NCBI GenBank assembly: GCA_964512485.1
Contig: CAZEHJ010000047.1
Coordinates: 1-27,973, forward strand
DNA length: 27,973 nucleotides
Direction: 5' to 3'
Source: CAZEHJ01 sp964512485
GTDB taxonomy: Bacteria; Bacteroidota; Rhodothermia; Rhodothermales; UBA10348
The notes beneath the pieces were generated by a model, which saw nothing but the letters and a program-made list of their open reading frames with translations, was not told the DNA's origin and did not search any database. This document shows, piece by piece, positions 8,435 to 16,159 of this stretch; the first letter of the stretch is position 1; every line of letters starts with the position of its first letter. The position numbers were made by a program, and so were the translations under genes.

Positions 8435-10435
8435 TCATTTGGACTCCAGTCTCCGATTGTATTCCAGTTCAACAGCAATCATCCATTCAGGCCCGTTACT
8501 ACAGGCAGCCTGATGGGTATGATGATTCTGGTCCAAAACGTAGCCAGGCGGATTTCGCAAGATCCGTTGTTGATTGTAGAGCTCAAGAAAAGCCTTCCAC
8601 CGATTTTCCAAAGTTGGGTACGGGGTTGTACCAGCCGTTGAAATGACTTCGTGGCTCCAGGACTGTAGGTTTACCAGAGCGAGGGCCAGTTCAAGCTCAT
8701 ACCGATTTCGATCGCAACCCTGGAGCGCCGTTTCCAGTGCTTTCCGGGCAGTCTGGGTCAATCGTAATCCTTCCTCGGCGCGAGCTATTCGCTCTCCGTT
8801 ATCTGCACGCCAGATGATGGAATTTGCGGACGTCGGAGGATCGATGATGCCCTCCATGGTAGCCGGCCAGCACACATTGCGTCGACTTGAAGTGATGAGT
8901 ACCGTGTCCCAGATATCCATGGCATTCTCCAGCGAGGTCAAGCCTTGAGCGGCGAATGGTGCCGCAGCCTTTCCGTACGATTGAGAGGCATAAGCCAACA
9001 ACGCCTCCGCCTCATTCCTGCCTTCTGAATGCCACGAGAAATCCGAAAAACAGGTCCAACCCCTCCAGTAGAACGCCATATGAGGTGAATCGTCATCCCA
9101 TGAAGTACAAAGGATACCGTCAATGGAGCGGGTCGCCGTCATTCGACACAGCGTTCTGATGGGCTCCAGGTTACCGTTGCGACGAGGGTAGACGGGCCAC
9201 CGCGTCTGAGCAGCAGTGGCCGACATCACTTTCAGATCGCTCTTCGCATACCAGTCCAGAGCATCCTGATTTCCCGGTATGCTCGGAGTGTGATAACTCC
9301 AGCGCATATACACGGCTTCGCGAGGAAATTGCTCTACCAGCCCGTCAAGAGTGTCGGACGCAGCTTTCCAAACTTGAGCGCTTTTCGCCTTCCCAATCGA
9401 GCCATCATGAGTCGTCCGGTACACTTCCCCATGCTTGAGGGGCATATCATCCCACATGATCGGAATGCGGCCTTGTTTGACCAGAAAAACCGATACCTTG
9501 TTCAGCCACAGCAGGTGAAGCTCAAGCGGGCTCATGCCGGAGTCTTGAGCTTCCTGGCTGGCACCTACATTGACCTCGTCTCCACCTATGTGCAGGTATT
9601 TTGACCCGGGGGTGGCTTCGATCGCGTCCCGATACAGATCAAACTGAACCTCGTACGTTTGGTCTTGCATAGGATCGAAAGCCCAATCGCTTTCTGGATC
9701 ATCCCGGAGATGTGAGAACTCCGGATGCTTGAGAATGAAACCGGCATGCCCGAGCCCCTGGACCAGAGGACTTATTTCGATATGTCGCCGTCGGGCGTAT
9801 CGTGTCAGTGCCTGCATCTCTTCCAGCGAGATTGCGTTGTCCGACCCTATTTCTGGTCGACGTCGATACCGGAGTTTGTCTTCAAACTCCCAGATAATCG
9901 CGTTCACTTTGAGCGATGCCAGACGATCGATCGCCCGATAATAGGTGTCAAGCGTGTCCAGGTGGTGTTTTGTGTCAAAATGCACCGCCCTGTATGCGAT
10001 GTCTGGCCAGTCAAGAATGGAAATCGATGGAATTTCAGCTTCTGATTCAAGCGCAAAGCGAACGATTTGCGCCAGAGTTTGAACTCCGTAGAATGCTCCA
10101 GCTTGACTTGCTCCCACAATCGTAGCTCCCGATGCGTCGATATCCAGTCTGTAGGCTTCCGGACTGTGGGCGTCCACTTCACCGATCGAAACCCGAATCC
10201 GTTCGTCCGGCTGAAAGTCATCGACAGAAGCGAGACATCGGTCCAGCAGGAGAGGCGATAATCCGGGGCCTGAGTCCATGGTTACCTGCTTGGGACAGGG
10301 CACAATGTGCTCCACCGGATTCGTAGACAACGCCGAATCAGCTCCCAGAACGGAAGACGATGGATACAGAACCGATCCAGCTGTTGCCCCAAATCCTATT
10401 GTCAGCGCCTCTCGACGGGTGAAGGTCTTGCTCAT
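8435..10435 (-). CDS. Tat-exported GH20 beta-N-acetylhexosaminidase-like enzyme
   Basis: A 666-residue protein. The ATG at 10435 is chosen because it gives a twin-arginine signal (FTRREALTIGFGA); a longer frame exists to 10513 without support. An N-terminal GH20b-like domain (about residues 40-145) is followed by the TIM barrel. The catalytic Asp-Glu pair lies in HIGGDEVN (D286, E287), and YRAVHFDTKHHLD marks the barrel entry. GH20 enzymes remove terminal GlcNAc or GalNAc by substrate-assisted catalysis. The C-terminal roughly 150 residues form a helical extension after the barrel. It probably acts in the periplasm, upstream of the sulfatase in a likely two-gene operon. Substrate is inferred (sulfated or amino-sugar glycan), not shown. 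Confidence 0.88.
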   Translation of the reverse strand: MSKTFTRREALTIGFGATAGSVLYPSSSVLGADSALSTNPVEHIVPCPKQVTMDSGPGLSPLLLDRCLASVDDFQPDERIRVSIGEVDAHSPEAYRLDIDASGATIVGASQAGAFYGVQTLAQIVRFALESEAEIPSISILDWPDIAYRAVHFDTKHHLDTLDTYYRAIDRLASLKVNAIIWEFEDKLRYRRRPEIGSDNAISLEEMQALTRYARRRHIEISPLVQGLGHAGFILKHPEFSHLRDDPESDWAFDPMQDQTYEVQFDLYRDAIEATPGSKYLHIGGDEVNVGASQEAQDSGMSPLELHLLWLNKVSVFLVKQGRIPIMWDDMPLKHGEVYRTTHDGSIGKAKSAQVWKAASDTLDGLVEQFPREAVYMRWSYHTPSIPGNQDALDWYAKSDLKVMSATAAQTRWPVYPRRNGNLEPIRTLCRMTATRSIDGILCTSWDDDSPHMAFYWRGWTCFSDFSWHSEGRNEAEALLAYASQSYGKAAAPFAAQGLTSLENAMDIWDTVLITSSRRNVCWPATMEGIIDPPTSANSIIWRADNGERIARAEEGLRLTQTARKALETALQGCDRNRYELELALALVNLQSWSHEVISTAGTTPYPTLENRWKAFLELYNQQRILRNPPGYVLDQNHHTHQAACSNGPEWMIAVELEYNRRLESK

Positions 10436-10499
10436 GCTTGCAGAATGTAAGAGGGCAATGTTGATCTCTGTTGCATCAGCCTTCAATATCAGTTGATTT

Positions 10500-10550
10500 G
10501 AGTTGAAAGCCAATCAGCAACGATGGTCATTTCAGGAGTTGAAAGCCGAT
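10500..10550. repeat. short direct repeat between divergent genes
   Basis: GAGTTGAAAGCCAAT (10500-10514) recurs as GAGTTGAAAGCCGAT (10536-10550), 36 bp apart and so nearly on the same helix face. It sits in the 170-bp gap between the GH20 gene and the lipoprotein gene. A paired regulator site is possible; a chance or decayed duplication is equally possible. Confidence 0.3.
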
Positions 10551-10605
10551 TGTCAGCTGGAGGGCCAATCTCAATCAAGTTCGAGCTCGATAATTTTTTA
10601 GTATC

Positions 10606-11310
10606 ATGCTCAATCCCGCTTCAACCAATCATCCCAAAAAGACCGTGAAACTTTTTTTTCGCTCTCCGTCTGCCGTGGCTTTTTCGATAGTCGTTTTGGG
10701 CTTTTCACTTTGGTCTGGATGTGATGCGCTGGGGATCACCTCGAGCGATGACGACGACGATGACGGCACCATATTCAATGAGTGTCCGGCCGTAGATGAT
10801 TTTGGAGATGGACAAATGGTTTGGAAGGAAAATGAAACCATATTGGACGAAGTTGCAGATTACCCACCGGAGGAACTTGTCGCTTGCATGAAATTGGCGA
10901 TCTCGCACCAATGGGAGATGGGACAATTTTGGGACCAGGCAGCAGGAGAGAAATGGGAAATCAATTTGAGCGGCGCGTCTCCCGATACCGATATCTCAAC
11001 GAGGTGGGTAACTGCGTTGGACGGAAATATTTCAGGCGGGACTCTTAAGATGAAACTAGGTTGCCTCGCGGGCAGCGGATCAACTGGATGTCAGGTAACG
11101 GATATCCCGTTTTTCGAAGGGCAATTCACCTACCGAGGAACGCATTCTGTCCAAGGAGCGATGGCATTAAATCCCGGTATCTGGCGAATTGTAGATGGCA
11201 ACGGCTGTGACCGATGCAGGATCGTATTCAGTGGTTCTGAAGTTTGGACGACGAATCAGTCGCACAATGGCCCGACTACGAAAACAGGGGGTATTAAGGG
11301 TACCATCTGA
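10606..11310 (+). CDS. hypothetical Asp-rich lipoprotein
   Basis: I do not recognise this 234-residue protein. It has a hydrophobic segment ending in the lipobox WSGC (Cys39), so it is probably a lipoprotein; the long polar stretch before the hydrophobic core suggests the true start may lie further in. Just after the anchor comes a run of six aspartates (SSDDDDDDG), a flexible or Ca-binding-like linker. The mature domain has several Cys residues (CPAVDDF, CMKLA, CLAGSGSTGC, CDRCR) that could form disulfides. The rest is Gly/Trp-rich beta-type sequence. It is divergent from the GH20 gene and convergent with the sugar dehydrogenase. No function is assigned. Confidence 0.6.
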   Translation: MLNPASTNHPKKTVKLFFRSPSAVAFSIVVLGFSLWSGCDALGITSSDDDDDDGTIFNECPAVDDFGDGQMVWKENETILDEVADYPPEELVACMKLAISHQWEMGQFWDQAAGEKWEINLSGASPDTDISTRWVTALDGNISGGTLKMKLGCLAGSGSTGCQVTDIPFFEGQFTYRGTHSVQGAMALNPGIWRIVDGNGCDRCRIVFSGSEVWTTNQSHNGPTTKTGGIKGTI

Positions 11311-11487
11311 GTGATACCTCTTCAGACTACCGGCCGATTCCGAGGTATGCAGCCTTGACGGTTCATTCACGAGACGACCTGTCGAGATCTGCACGCGATT
11401 GTGCTGACAGGAAGGAAGGCGAACAGGAAGCGACATTCAGGAGAGATTCTGCACAATTCATACGGCGCTTCACCGAACGGGAAATAC

Positions 11488-12684
11488 TCAACCACCGGAA
11501 ACCGGAGGTGATAGCTTCGGCGTAATTTTTACGATTCGCCCGCTGTCTTCCAGTTTTGGACTTCGATAGTCCAGTAGAATCAGCAAGCCTCCGCTGGGAA
11601 GTTGCGCTACATCGCGAACCCGCCCGATTCTGTCGAGAAGTATTGAAGTCCGTCCAGATTCGGGGCTATATGCGATCAAACGCTGCTGTGCCAGAGATCC
11701 GAGCAAAAAAGACCCGTTCAGATCGGTGAAAAGGCTTTCTTCCAATTTTTCGAGGCCGGAAGGAGCCATATTGAATTGAGGACCCCACGTCTTGAGAGGC
11801 ATGACAAACTGTTGACTGGCCTCTTCCTCTGACAGGCTAGAGACGGCCGATCGATCATAGTTCAAACCATTGGAATACAGCGGCCACCCATAGTTACCTG
11901 CTTTGGTGACAATATTCAGCTCATCACCGCCGAGAGGCCCATGCTCAGTGGAGTACAATACTTCTTCTTCACGGTCGAAATAGAGACCCTGCGGATCCCG
12001 GTGACCATAGCTCCAAATGCTGGTGGGGTCAGAAAAGCCATCGAAAATGGGATTGTCATCCGGAATACTTCCATCCTCCATCAATCGATGGATTTTGCCG
12101 CTATCGTGGCTAAGATCCTGTGGACCAGGATCTGGATCTGGAGATCCTCCCATTCCGTGCGACACATAGAAATGCCGACTGTTGTCCCATATGATTCGTG
12201 ATCCGATCGAAAAGGTATTTGATTCGAAGATGACTTCGAAATCTTCAACAGCCCGACCCGAAAAATCAAATCGGCCCACCGCCATTATGCCGTTTTCGTT
12301 GACATAGGCAACATAGACGAGTCCGTTTTCGGAGAAGTCGGGATGCAAACTCACATCCATCAAGCCCCCATATGTGAGTCCGGAGTTCTCGACCGTCATG
12401 ACTTCAGGAATTCCGCTCAACTCTTTCGTTGTGCCGTCCTTGAAATACAAGAGATTCCCAAGTCGTTCTGTGAACAGATACTCTTCCTCGGCAAGTATCT
12501 CGATCGCCCACGGTATGGCATACCCGGTCACTATTACCTCCTGATCTACATCCAGCAATGCCCACTCGACATTATCCTCCGTGAGCGATTCAGGTATTGG
12601 TTCAGTCCTGCATGACGATGTCACGATGGCGAAGACCCAGACAATGGCAACTGCGCGAAAGCAAAAATCTGACTGTTCAGACAT
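11488..12684 (-). CDS. lipoprotein GSDH-type (glucose/sorbosone) dehydrogenase
   Basis: A 398-residue protein of the glucose/sorbosone dehydrogenase family (six-bladed beta-propeller, PQQ-dependent in characterised members). The lipobox TSSC (Cys25) follows a hydrophobic stretch, so it is a lipoprotein. Family landmarks are LMDVSLHPDFSENGLVYVAY (about residues 108-127), HDSGKIHRL, the YGHRDPQGLYFD block with the conserved His-Arg, STEHGPLGGDELN and NYGWPLYS. These include the expected PQQ-contacting and Ca-binding regions. Role: periplasmic oxidation of aldoses or related compounds, feeding electrons to a quinone or cytochrome acceptor. The short C-terminal tail after VKITP is complete. Cofactor use is inferred from the family. 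Confidence 0.85.
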   Translation of the reverse strand: MSEQSDFCFRAVAIVWVFAIVTSSCRTEPIPESLTEDNVEWALLDVDQEVIVTGYAIPWAIEILAEEEYLFTERLGNLLYFKDGTTKELSGIPEVMTVENSGLTYGGLMDVSLHPDFSENGLVYVAYVNENGIMAVGRFDFSGRAVEDFEVIFESNTFSIGSRIIWDNSRHFYVSHGMGGSPDPDPGPQDLSHDSGKIHRLMEDGSIPDDNPIFDGFSDPTSIWSYGHRDPQGLYFDREEEVLYSTEHGPLGGDELNIVTKAGNYGWPLYSNGLNYDRSAVSSLSEEEASQQFVMPLKTWGPQFNMAPSGLEKLEESLFTDLNGSFLLGSLAQQRLIAYSPESGRTSILLDRIGRVRDVAQLPSGGLLILLDYRSPKLEDSGRIVKITPKLSPPVSGG

Positions 12685-12792
12685 AGATTTACACCCGAAG
12701 GTGGGCTCGTTTGTCCGTCATCGAACGAGGTCAATCCAATGTCGGGCGAGAGATGACATGAAAATGCCGCTCTTGAAAAAAGAACCGTCTCT

Positions 12793-13179
12793 CTAAATGA
12801 AGGTTCTGGCCACTCTCTCAGATTTAAGAAAATACATCGTCCAAACGACTGCCCAGGCAATCGAAATGGCTATGATTACCATCACGGTCACATCGACTTC
12901 TTTAAACCTCGCTTCATCCGCAGACAATGCACCAAGAAGCACGACCAGCGAAATCGATCCTGCTCCGGCCCAGAGAGATGCGATATTCCAGGCCGGGGCC
13001 GAAGAATACTGCAAGATTACCATCACCAACGGAGCCGCAAGCACCACGAAGAGGCCTGCGAGAACTCCCATGCGGTAGTTAAAAAACCGTCCAGACAATC
13101 CCGCGGCATAAAACAGGGTCAGCGGCACTGACCCGATGAGGTAAACCAACAACCATCCTTTAATGCCTTCCATTACCAT
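12793..13179 (-). CDS. DUF2569-like four-helix membrane protein
   Basis: A 128-residue integral membrane protein with four predicted helices. The N-terminal GIKGWLLVYLIGSVP and the C-terminal WTMYFLKSERVARTFI match both ends of DUF2569 proteins, which typically end in a Tyr-Phe-Leu-Lys/Arg-Ser-x-Arg-Val stretch. The function of the family is unknown. Two ATGs (13179 and 13173) are both possible. It follows the DUF4399 gene by about 40 bp on the same strand with no repeat element between, so the two probably share a transcript and perhaps one ancestral cassette. Confidence 0.65.
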   Translation of the reverse strand: MVMEGIKGWLLVYLIGSVPLTLFYAAGLSGRFFNYRMGVLAGLFVVLAAPLVMVILQYSSAPAWNIASLWAGAGSISLVVLLGALSADEARFKEVDVTVMVIIAISIAWAVVWTMYFLKSERVARTFI

Positions 13180-13220
13180 TCACTTGCGAAATGGACTTGT
13201 CGTGCGACCTTTAAGCCTTT

Positions 13221-13724
13221 TTATTCTACAGTTATGGTGATTGATTCTGAAACCAATGCGGGGTCATGGGGAATGTGGAGATGATCTCCCAGAATGAGCT
13301 GCAAGGTGTGCGTGCCCGCCGAAAGCTCAAGCATGGTCTCAGTCTGTGCACCACCAAAATGCCGGTGATTGTCATCGTTGGGAATCGGCTGCTCAAAAGA
13401 GGGCAGCTCGTCGACATCTACGAGAAGATGATGATGGCCAGAAAACTCTTGCTCCGTCCCTGCGGCAACAACACTCATCCCCTCGATTCCGAACGATATG
13501 GAAACAGGACTTGAGACGGTTGCTCCGTCAGCGGGGGCCAGAAAATAGACACGGGCTGCGTCTGCAGCTGCCGAGCGTGCTGAAGCTTCTTGCAAAACCT
13601 CACCACCTTCATCTTTTTCGGCTCCTTCTGCATTCTCATTGCCTGCCGACTGACAGGCCGGAAGTAGGAGCAGAAGAAGAACCAGCAGGGACGTGGAAGA
13701 AGTTCTATAAAGTGATGTAGACAT
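13221..13724 (-). CDS. DUF4399 lipoprotein
   Basis: A 167-residue protein with a lipobox (LPAC, Cys24), then a Glu/Ala-rich linker and a DUF4399 domain (about residues 58-167). The domain is nearly textbook: VYFLAPADGATVSSPV, FGIEGMSVVAAG, the SGHHHLLVDVDELP block, HFGGAQTE, then THTLQLILGDHLHIPHDP and a final ITITVE strand. The cluster of His residues suggests metal binding, but the family has no established function. Location is periplasmic, lipid-anchored. The gene starts 10 nt past the right box of an attC-like repeat (13734-13862), which fits a cassette start. The DUF2569-like gene follows. Confidence 0.88.
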   Translation of the reverse strand: MSTSLYRTSSTSLLVLLLLLLPACQSAGNENAEGAEKDEGGEVLQEASARSAAADAARVYFLAPADGATVSSPVSISFGIEGMSVVAAGTEQEFSGHHHLLVDVDELPSFEQPIPNDDNHRHFGGAQTETMLELSAGTHTLQLILGDHLHIPHDPALVSESITITVE

Positions 13725-13733
13725 GGCTCAGTA

Positions 13734-13862
13734 ATGAAATGGCTTGGATGAATGTGAATCCGGGTTTTCGAATTTACCGTGCCCACAGTTCCAACGCCAT
13801 CCCGAATCGCAAAAGTCTGAAAACCACTGTACATGAAAGCCCGCAACACGCGTCTGTCAGGC
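13734..13862 (-). repeat. attC-like repeat (cassette boundary)
   Basis: On the minus strand it begins GCCTGAC-AGACGCGTGTTGCGGGC, matching the left end of the 26207-26315 copy (GCCTAAC-AAGCGCATGTTGCGGGC). It ends ATCCAAGCC-ATTTCAT next to the DUF4399 start. The central CTGGCTGAGG and TTACTTTC blocks are eroded. It follows the MarR gene stop by 30 bp. Confidence 0.45.
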
Positions 13863-13891
13863 GTATCGATCCCCTGGTTCTCTTTCGTGCT

Positions 13892-14296
13892 TCAAAAAAG
13901 CCGTTCTAGAGCGTTCTGTTGCCCTTTTGTCAGCGGTTCTACAAGTTCAGAAGCAACATGCATGACTGTCGTCGAAGACTCATCATAGATAGTCTTTCCC
14001 GCACGCGACAACTTGACCAAGCTCATTCTGGCATCCCTTGGATGAGCTTCTTTCTCTACCAGACCCAACTTTTCCATGGGCGCGATCAGCCTGGTAACAC
14101 CCGACGCACTCAACCCGACACGTCGCGCAAGTTCAATGCGTGGCATCGTTGAATCAGACGCGAGATCCAACTGATGAAGCACCTGATATTCGGTTAAACT
14201 TATGCCATGGATGTTGAGATTGGCATCCATGCGCTTCAACATTTTGCTGTTGAATTGAACAAGGGCAAGAAAGAAGTCGGCTGAGGTCCTGGACAT
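13892..14296 (-). CDS. MarR-family transcriptional regulator
   Basis: A 134-residue winged-helix regulator. The N-terminal dimerisation helix (FFLALVQFNSKMLKRMDANLN) leads into LTEYQVLHQL, the helix-turn-helix IELARRVGLSASGVTRLIAPME with the typical Ser-x-x-(T/S)R, and the wing LVEKEAHPRDARMSLVKLS. It ends with a C-terminal dimer helix. I use the ATG at 14296; a TTG four codons upstream is also open. A near-ideal palindromic operator lies at 14317-14334, some 20 bp upstream, pointing to autoregulation. The effector is unknown. It sits between the YdjM-like membrane gene and an attC-like repeat. Regulators with their own operator are self-contained cargo, suited to a mobile cassette. Confidence 0.88.
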   Translation of the reverse strand: MSRTSADFFLALVQFNSKMLKRMDANLNIHGISLTEYQVLHQLDLASDSTMPRIELARRVGLSASGVTRLIAPMEKLGLVEKEAHPRDARMSLVKLSRAGKTIYDESSTTVMHVASELVEPLTKGQQNALERLF

Positions 14297-14316
14297 TGGA
14301 ATACACAAATGATATT

Positions 14317-14334
14317 TACTTGAATACTCAAGTA
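14317..14334. promoter_or_regulatory. MarR-type operator
   Basis: TACTTGA (14317-14323), ATAC spacer, TCAAGTA (14328-14334): a perfect 7+7 inverted repeat, with AT-rich flanks that partly continue the symmetry. Spacing and half-site (TTGA/TCAA) are typical of MarR operators. It lies 21 bp upstream of the MarR ATG, where binding would cover the promoter. Confidence 0.75.
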
Positions 14335-14452
14335 TATATCAACCACTACTGAATTCCAAATACCAAATCTTCACGTGCTCCGAATAAAGAAATCCTTCCA
14401 GCCGGCCTTCGTTTCGCACCGACTCACTCGTTTGAACTCCGATTCGCGCTTC

Positions 14453-15115
14453 TCAAGCGGAATGGATTGTATTGAGACGCGCATTTTTTTCAATCCACAT
14501 CCCCCAGAACGGAAGAAGCAGCATCGTCAGTCCAACGAATGCAATTGCTTGAGCATCCGGAGGTGGAGGCGAGAATGGTTGGCTTGCCCATATGAATAAT
14601 ACCAGGAGTACTAGGCTGTAGAATGCGAGTCTGCCCTGCCAGCCTATGAAGGTGACGGATCGTGAGTACAGGATGACGGCCAGAGCCAGAAACGAACCTT
14701 CTACCAGATAGGTGCCGATGAGTGAATTCCACAGACCCAAACCTGTAACTGAGCCCCCTGGCCACAAGGGTAAATCGGGACGATGCGTGATCCAATCGAG
14801 CAGCCAATGACTGACTACAACCAGTCCCGTCGTGACTGCTCCCCTCCGCGAAATACCGAGACGAAGTGCCACCACGCCCAGCAATAATCCCCATCCCAAG
14901 ACCATCACTAAACTGTGGCTCCATGGATAGGAGGTAAAGTTGAGAGCAGTAAATGCCGTGTTTCCGGGGTCAACAGCGACGGACTCAATTCCAAGCAACA
15001 AAAATATTGGCCACAAAATATCTATTCCGAAAGAGGCTCCGATGAGCAACGATAACGGCACTTTGGGTGCGGCAGATTTCGCTCCAAAAGCTACAGCGAG
15101 GTGTCCAGCAAACAT
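14453..15115 (-). CDS. YdjM/DUF457-like membrane protein (predicted metal-dependent hydrolase)
   Basis: A 220-residue protein with about six membrane helices. It matches the YdjM/DUF457 family annotated as membrane-bound metal-dependent hydrolases: the N-terminal MFAGHLAVAFGAK (His5), LIGASFGIDILWPIFLLLG (Asp32), TSYPWSHSLVM and VVVSHWLLDWITHRPDLP with conserved His and Asp. These residues are the family's presumed metal ligands. The biochemical activity is unproven; the E. coli relative is an SOS-linked membrane protein. The ATG at 15115 lies 21 nt past the right box of the repeat at 15136-15294. The MarR gene is next downstream, about 155 bp on, and may respond to the same stress. Confidence 0.75.
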   Translation of the reverse strand: MFAGHLAVAFGAKSAAPKVPLSLLIGASFGIDILWPIFLLLGIESVAVDPGNTAFTALNFTSYPWSHSLVMVLGWGLLLGVVALRLGISRRGAVTTGLVVVSHWLLDWITHRPDLPLWPGGSVTGLGLWNSLIGTYLVEGSFLALAVILYSRSVTFIGWQGRLAFYSLVLLVLFIWASQPFSPPPPDAQAIAFVGLTMLLLPFWGMWIEKNARLNTIHSA

Positions 15116-15135
15116 CGATTCTGATTCTCAAATGA

Positions 15136-15294
15136 ATAAAACAGCTAGCGCATTCGATACCTGGCTCAGCCACCCCTTCCCTCAGAGCGTTTGACTCCTC
15201 GGATGCGGTACGTGGCTCGCCAACGTATCACAAAGTAACCTTTTCAGGACGTCTCAACCAGCTGCGGCCTTGCCGGCATGCGCTTATCGGGCCT
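15136..15294 (-). repeat. attC-like repeat, long form
   Basis: On the minus strand: GCCCGATA-AGCGCATGCCGGC left end, CAGCTGGTTGAGACG core, GGTTACTTTG, then a long stem, ending GTTTTAT. Inside, AGCCAC (15168-15173) pairs with GTGGCT (15212-15217) around a smaller hairpin (15184-15198). The left box begins 1 nt past the methyltransferase TGA. It resembles the 19858-20008 copy along most of its length. Confidence 0.55.
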
Positions 15295-15295
15295 A

Positions 15296-16021
15296 TCACG
15301 CAACTTCCGATTTGGCCAACAGGGCGGAGTGGTAAACGAATATTCGTTGAGCAGTTTTAGGAAACACCATTAGAGATGCCCGTCGTATCCAATGCTGAAG
15401 GAGGCCCGTGAACCCCTTCTGAAATACGAGGACCTCACGCGAAGTGTCCGTTACGATCTGATCTTCGATGATTAATCCGCTCGTCTGCAGCAACCGACGT
15501 ATGGTCGTGGCAGTGTAAAAATTGATGTGTCCGACGGCGTTGAAATCGAAGTCCTCCGCGAGGCGAATGGTGTGCTCGAGAGGCACCTCTACGAAGACAT
15601 GGTTGGCGACTCGTGCAGCCTCCTTGAGTAGAATTCGAGGATGTTCGAGATGCTCAACAACATGACTTAACACTACGATATCAAATTCGTGATCTTTGAA
15701 GGGAAGTCTTGATCCATCAAAAAGCTTTGCCTCGACAAGAGACGGAATATCTTTATTCGACAATTGAGTCATCGCCGACTCCGAGATTTCAAGTCCAAAC
15801 AATGACACCCCGAACTGACGCCGATCCAGTTCTTCAAGAACCACTCCATTGCCACACCCAACCTCAAGAATTTTGTCGTGCGGAACGCGAGAACAGAGAT
15901 TGGTGATGTTGTCCACTTTCGCAGACGCACTCAGAGTTCGCCACTTTTCCGGCGTGCCGTCGCTGTAATAGTCATCGTACTTCCCCTTCCCTGCCAGCGG
16001 TGCCTGCGATTCTGACTTCAT
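15296..16021 (-). CDS. class I SAM-dependent methyltransferase
   Basis: About 241 residues from the ATG at 16021; the longest frame uses a TTG that lies inside the right box of the neighbouring attC-like site, so I reject it. Motif I is ILEVGCGNGVVLEEL (about residues 50-64), the acidic end of strand 2 is FGLEIS, and motif IV is FDIVVLSHVVEHLEHP, as in Methyltransf_11/23 proteins. The C-terminal part has HINFYTATTIRRLLQTSGL, common in enzymes acting on lipid, quinone or sugar-linked substrates. The acceptor is unknown. It is soluble. The gene is bracketed by an attC-like repeat on each side, the clearest single-gene cassette in the left half of the array. Confidence 0.85.
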   Translation of the reverse strand: MKSESQAPLAGKGKYDDYYSDGTPEKWRTLSASAKVDNITNLCSRVPHDKILEVGCGNGVVLEELDRRQFGVSLFGLEISESAMTQLSNKDIPSLVEAKLFDGSRLPFKDHEFDIVVLSHVVEHLEHPRILLKEAARVANHVFVEVPLEHTIRLAEDFDFNAVGHINFYTATTIRRLLQTSGLIIEDQIVTDTSREVLVFQKGFTGLLQHWIRRASLMVFPKTAQRIFVYHSALLAKSEVA

Positions 16022-16045
16022 TCGGTGTTTTGGTAATGTTGTTCG

Positions 16046-16159
16046 ACCCAACGGTTGGCAGATCTGTGATCAGCATTCGCTCATCACTCAAAACTAATCC
16101 ACTCAAGTCACCTCGGCAATCGTGAAAAGGAGCGAAGGTGCGACAGGCAGTTGCTAGAT
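16046..16159 (-). repeat. attC-like repeat
   Basis: On the minus strand it starts ATCTAGC, overlapping the epimerase TAG stop, and contains ACGATTGCCGAGGTGAC and GGATTAGTTTTG, aligning with the ACGACTGGCTGAGGTGAC and GGTTACTTTC of the 26207-26315 copy. It ends CTGCCAACC-GTTGGGT, a perfect GTTRRRY right box (16046-16052). Confidence 0.6.

Noticed and set aside
11311..11487. Terminator or attC in the convergent gap after the Asp-rich lipoprotein gene
   Set aside because: ATACCTC/GAGGTAT can pair across 21 nt, but there is no T-run, and the boxes do not fit the repeat family.
12685..12792. A further attC-like site between the DUF2569 and sugar dehydrogenase genes
   Set aside because: Only CTCGCCCGAC resembles one other copy; no boxes or core are recognisable. 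A small CACC-CGAA-GGTG hairpin is present but has no T-run.
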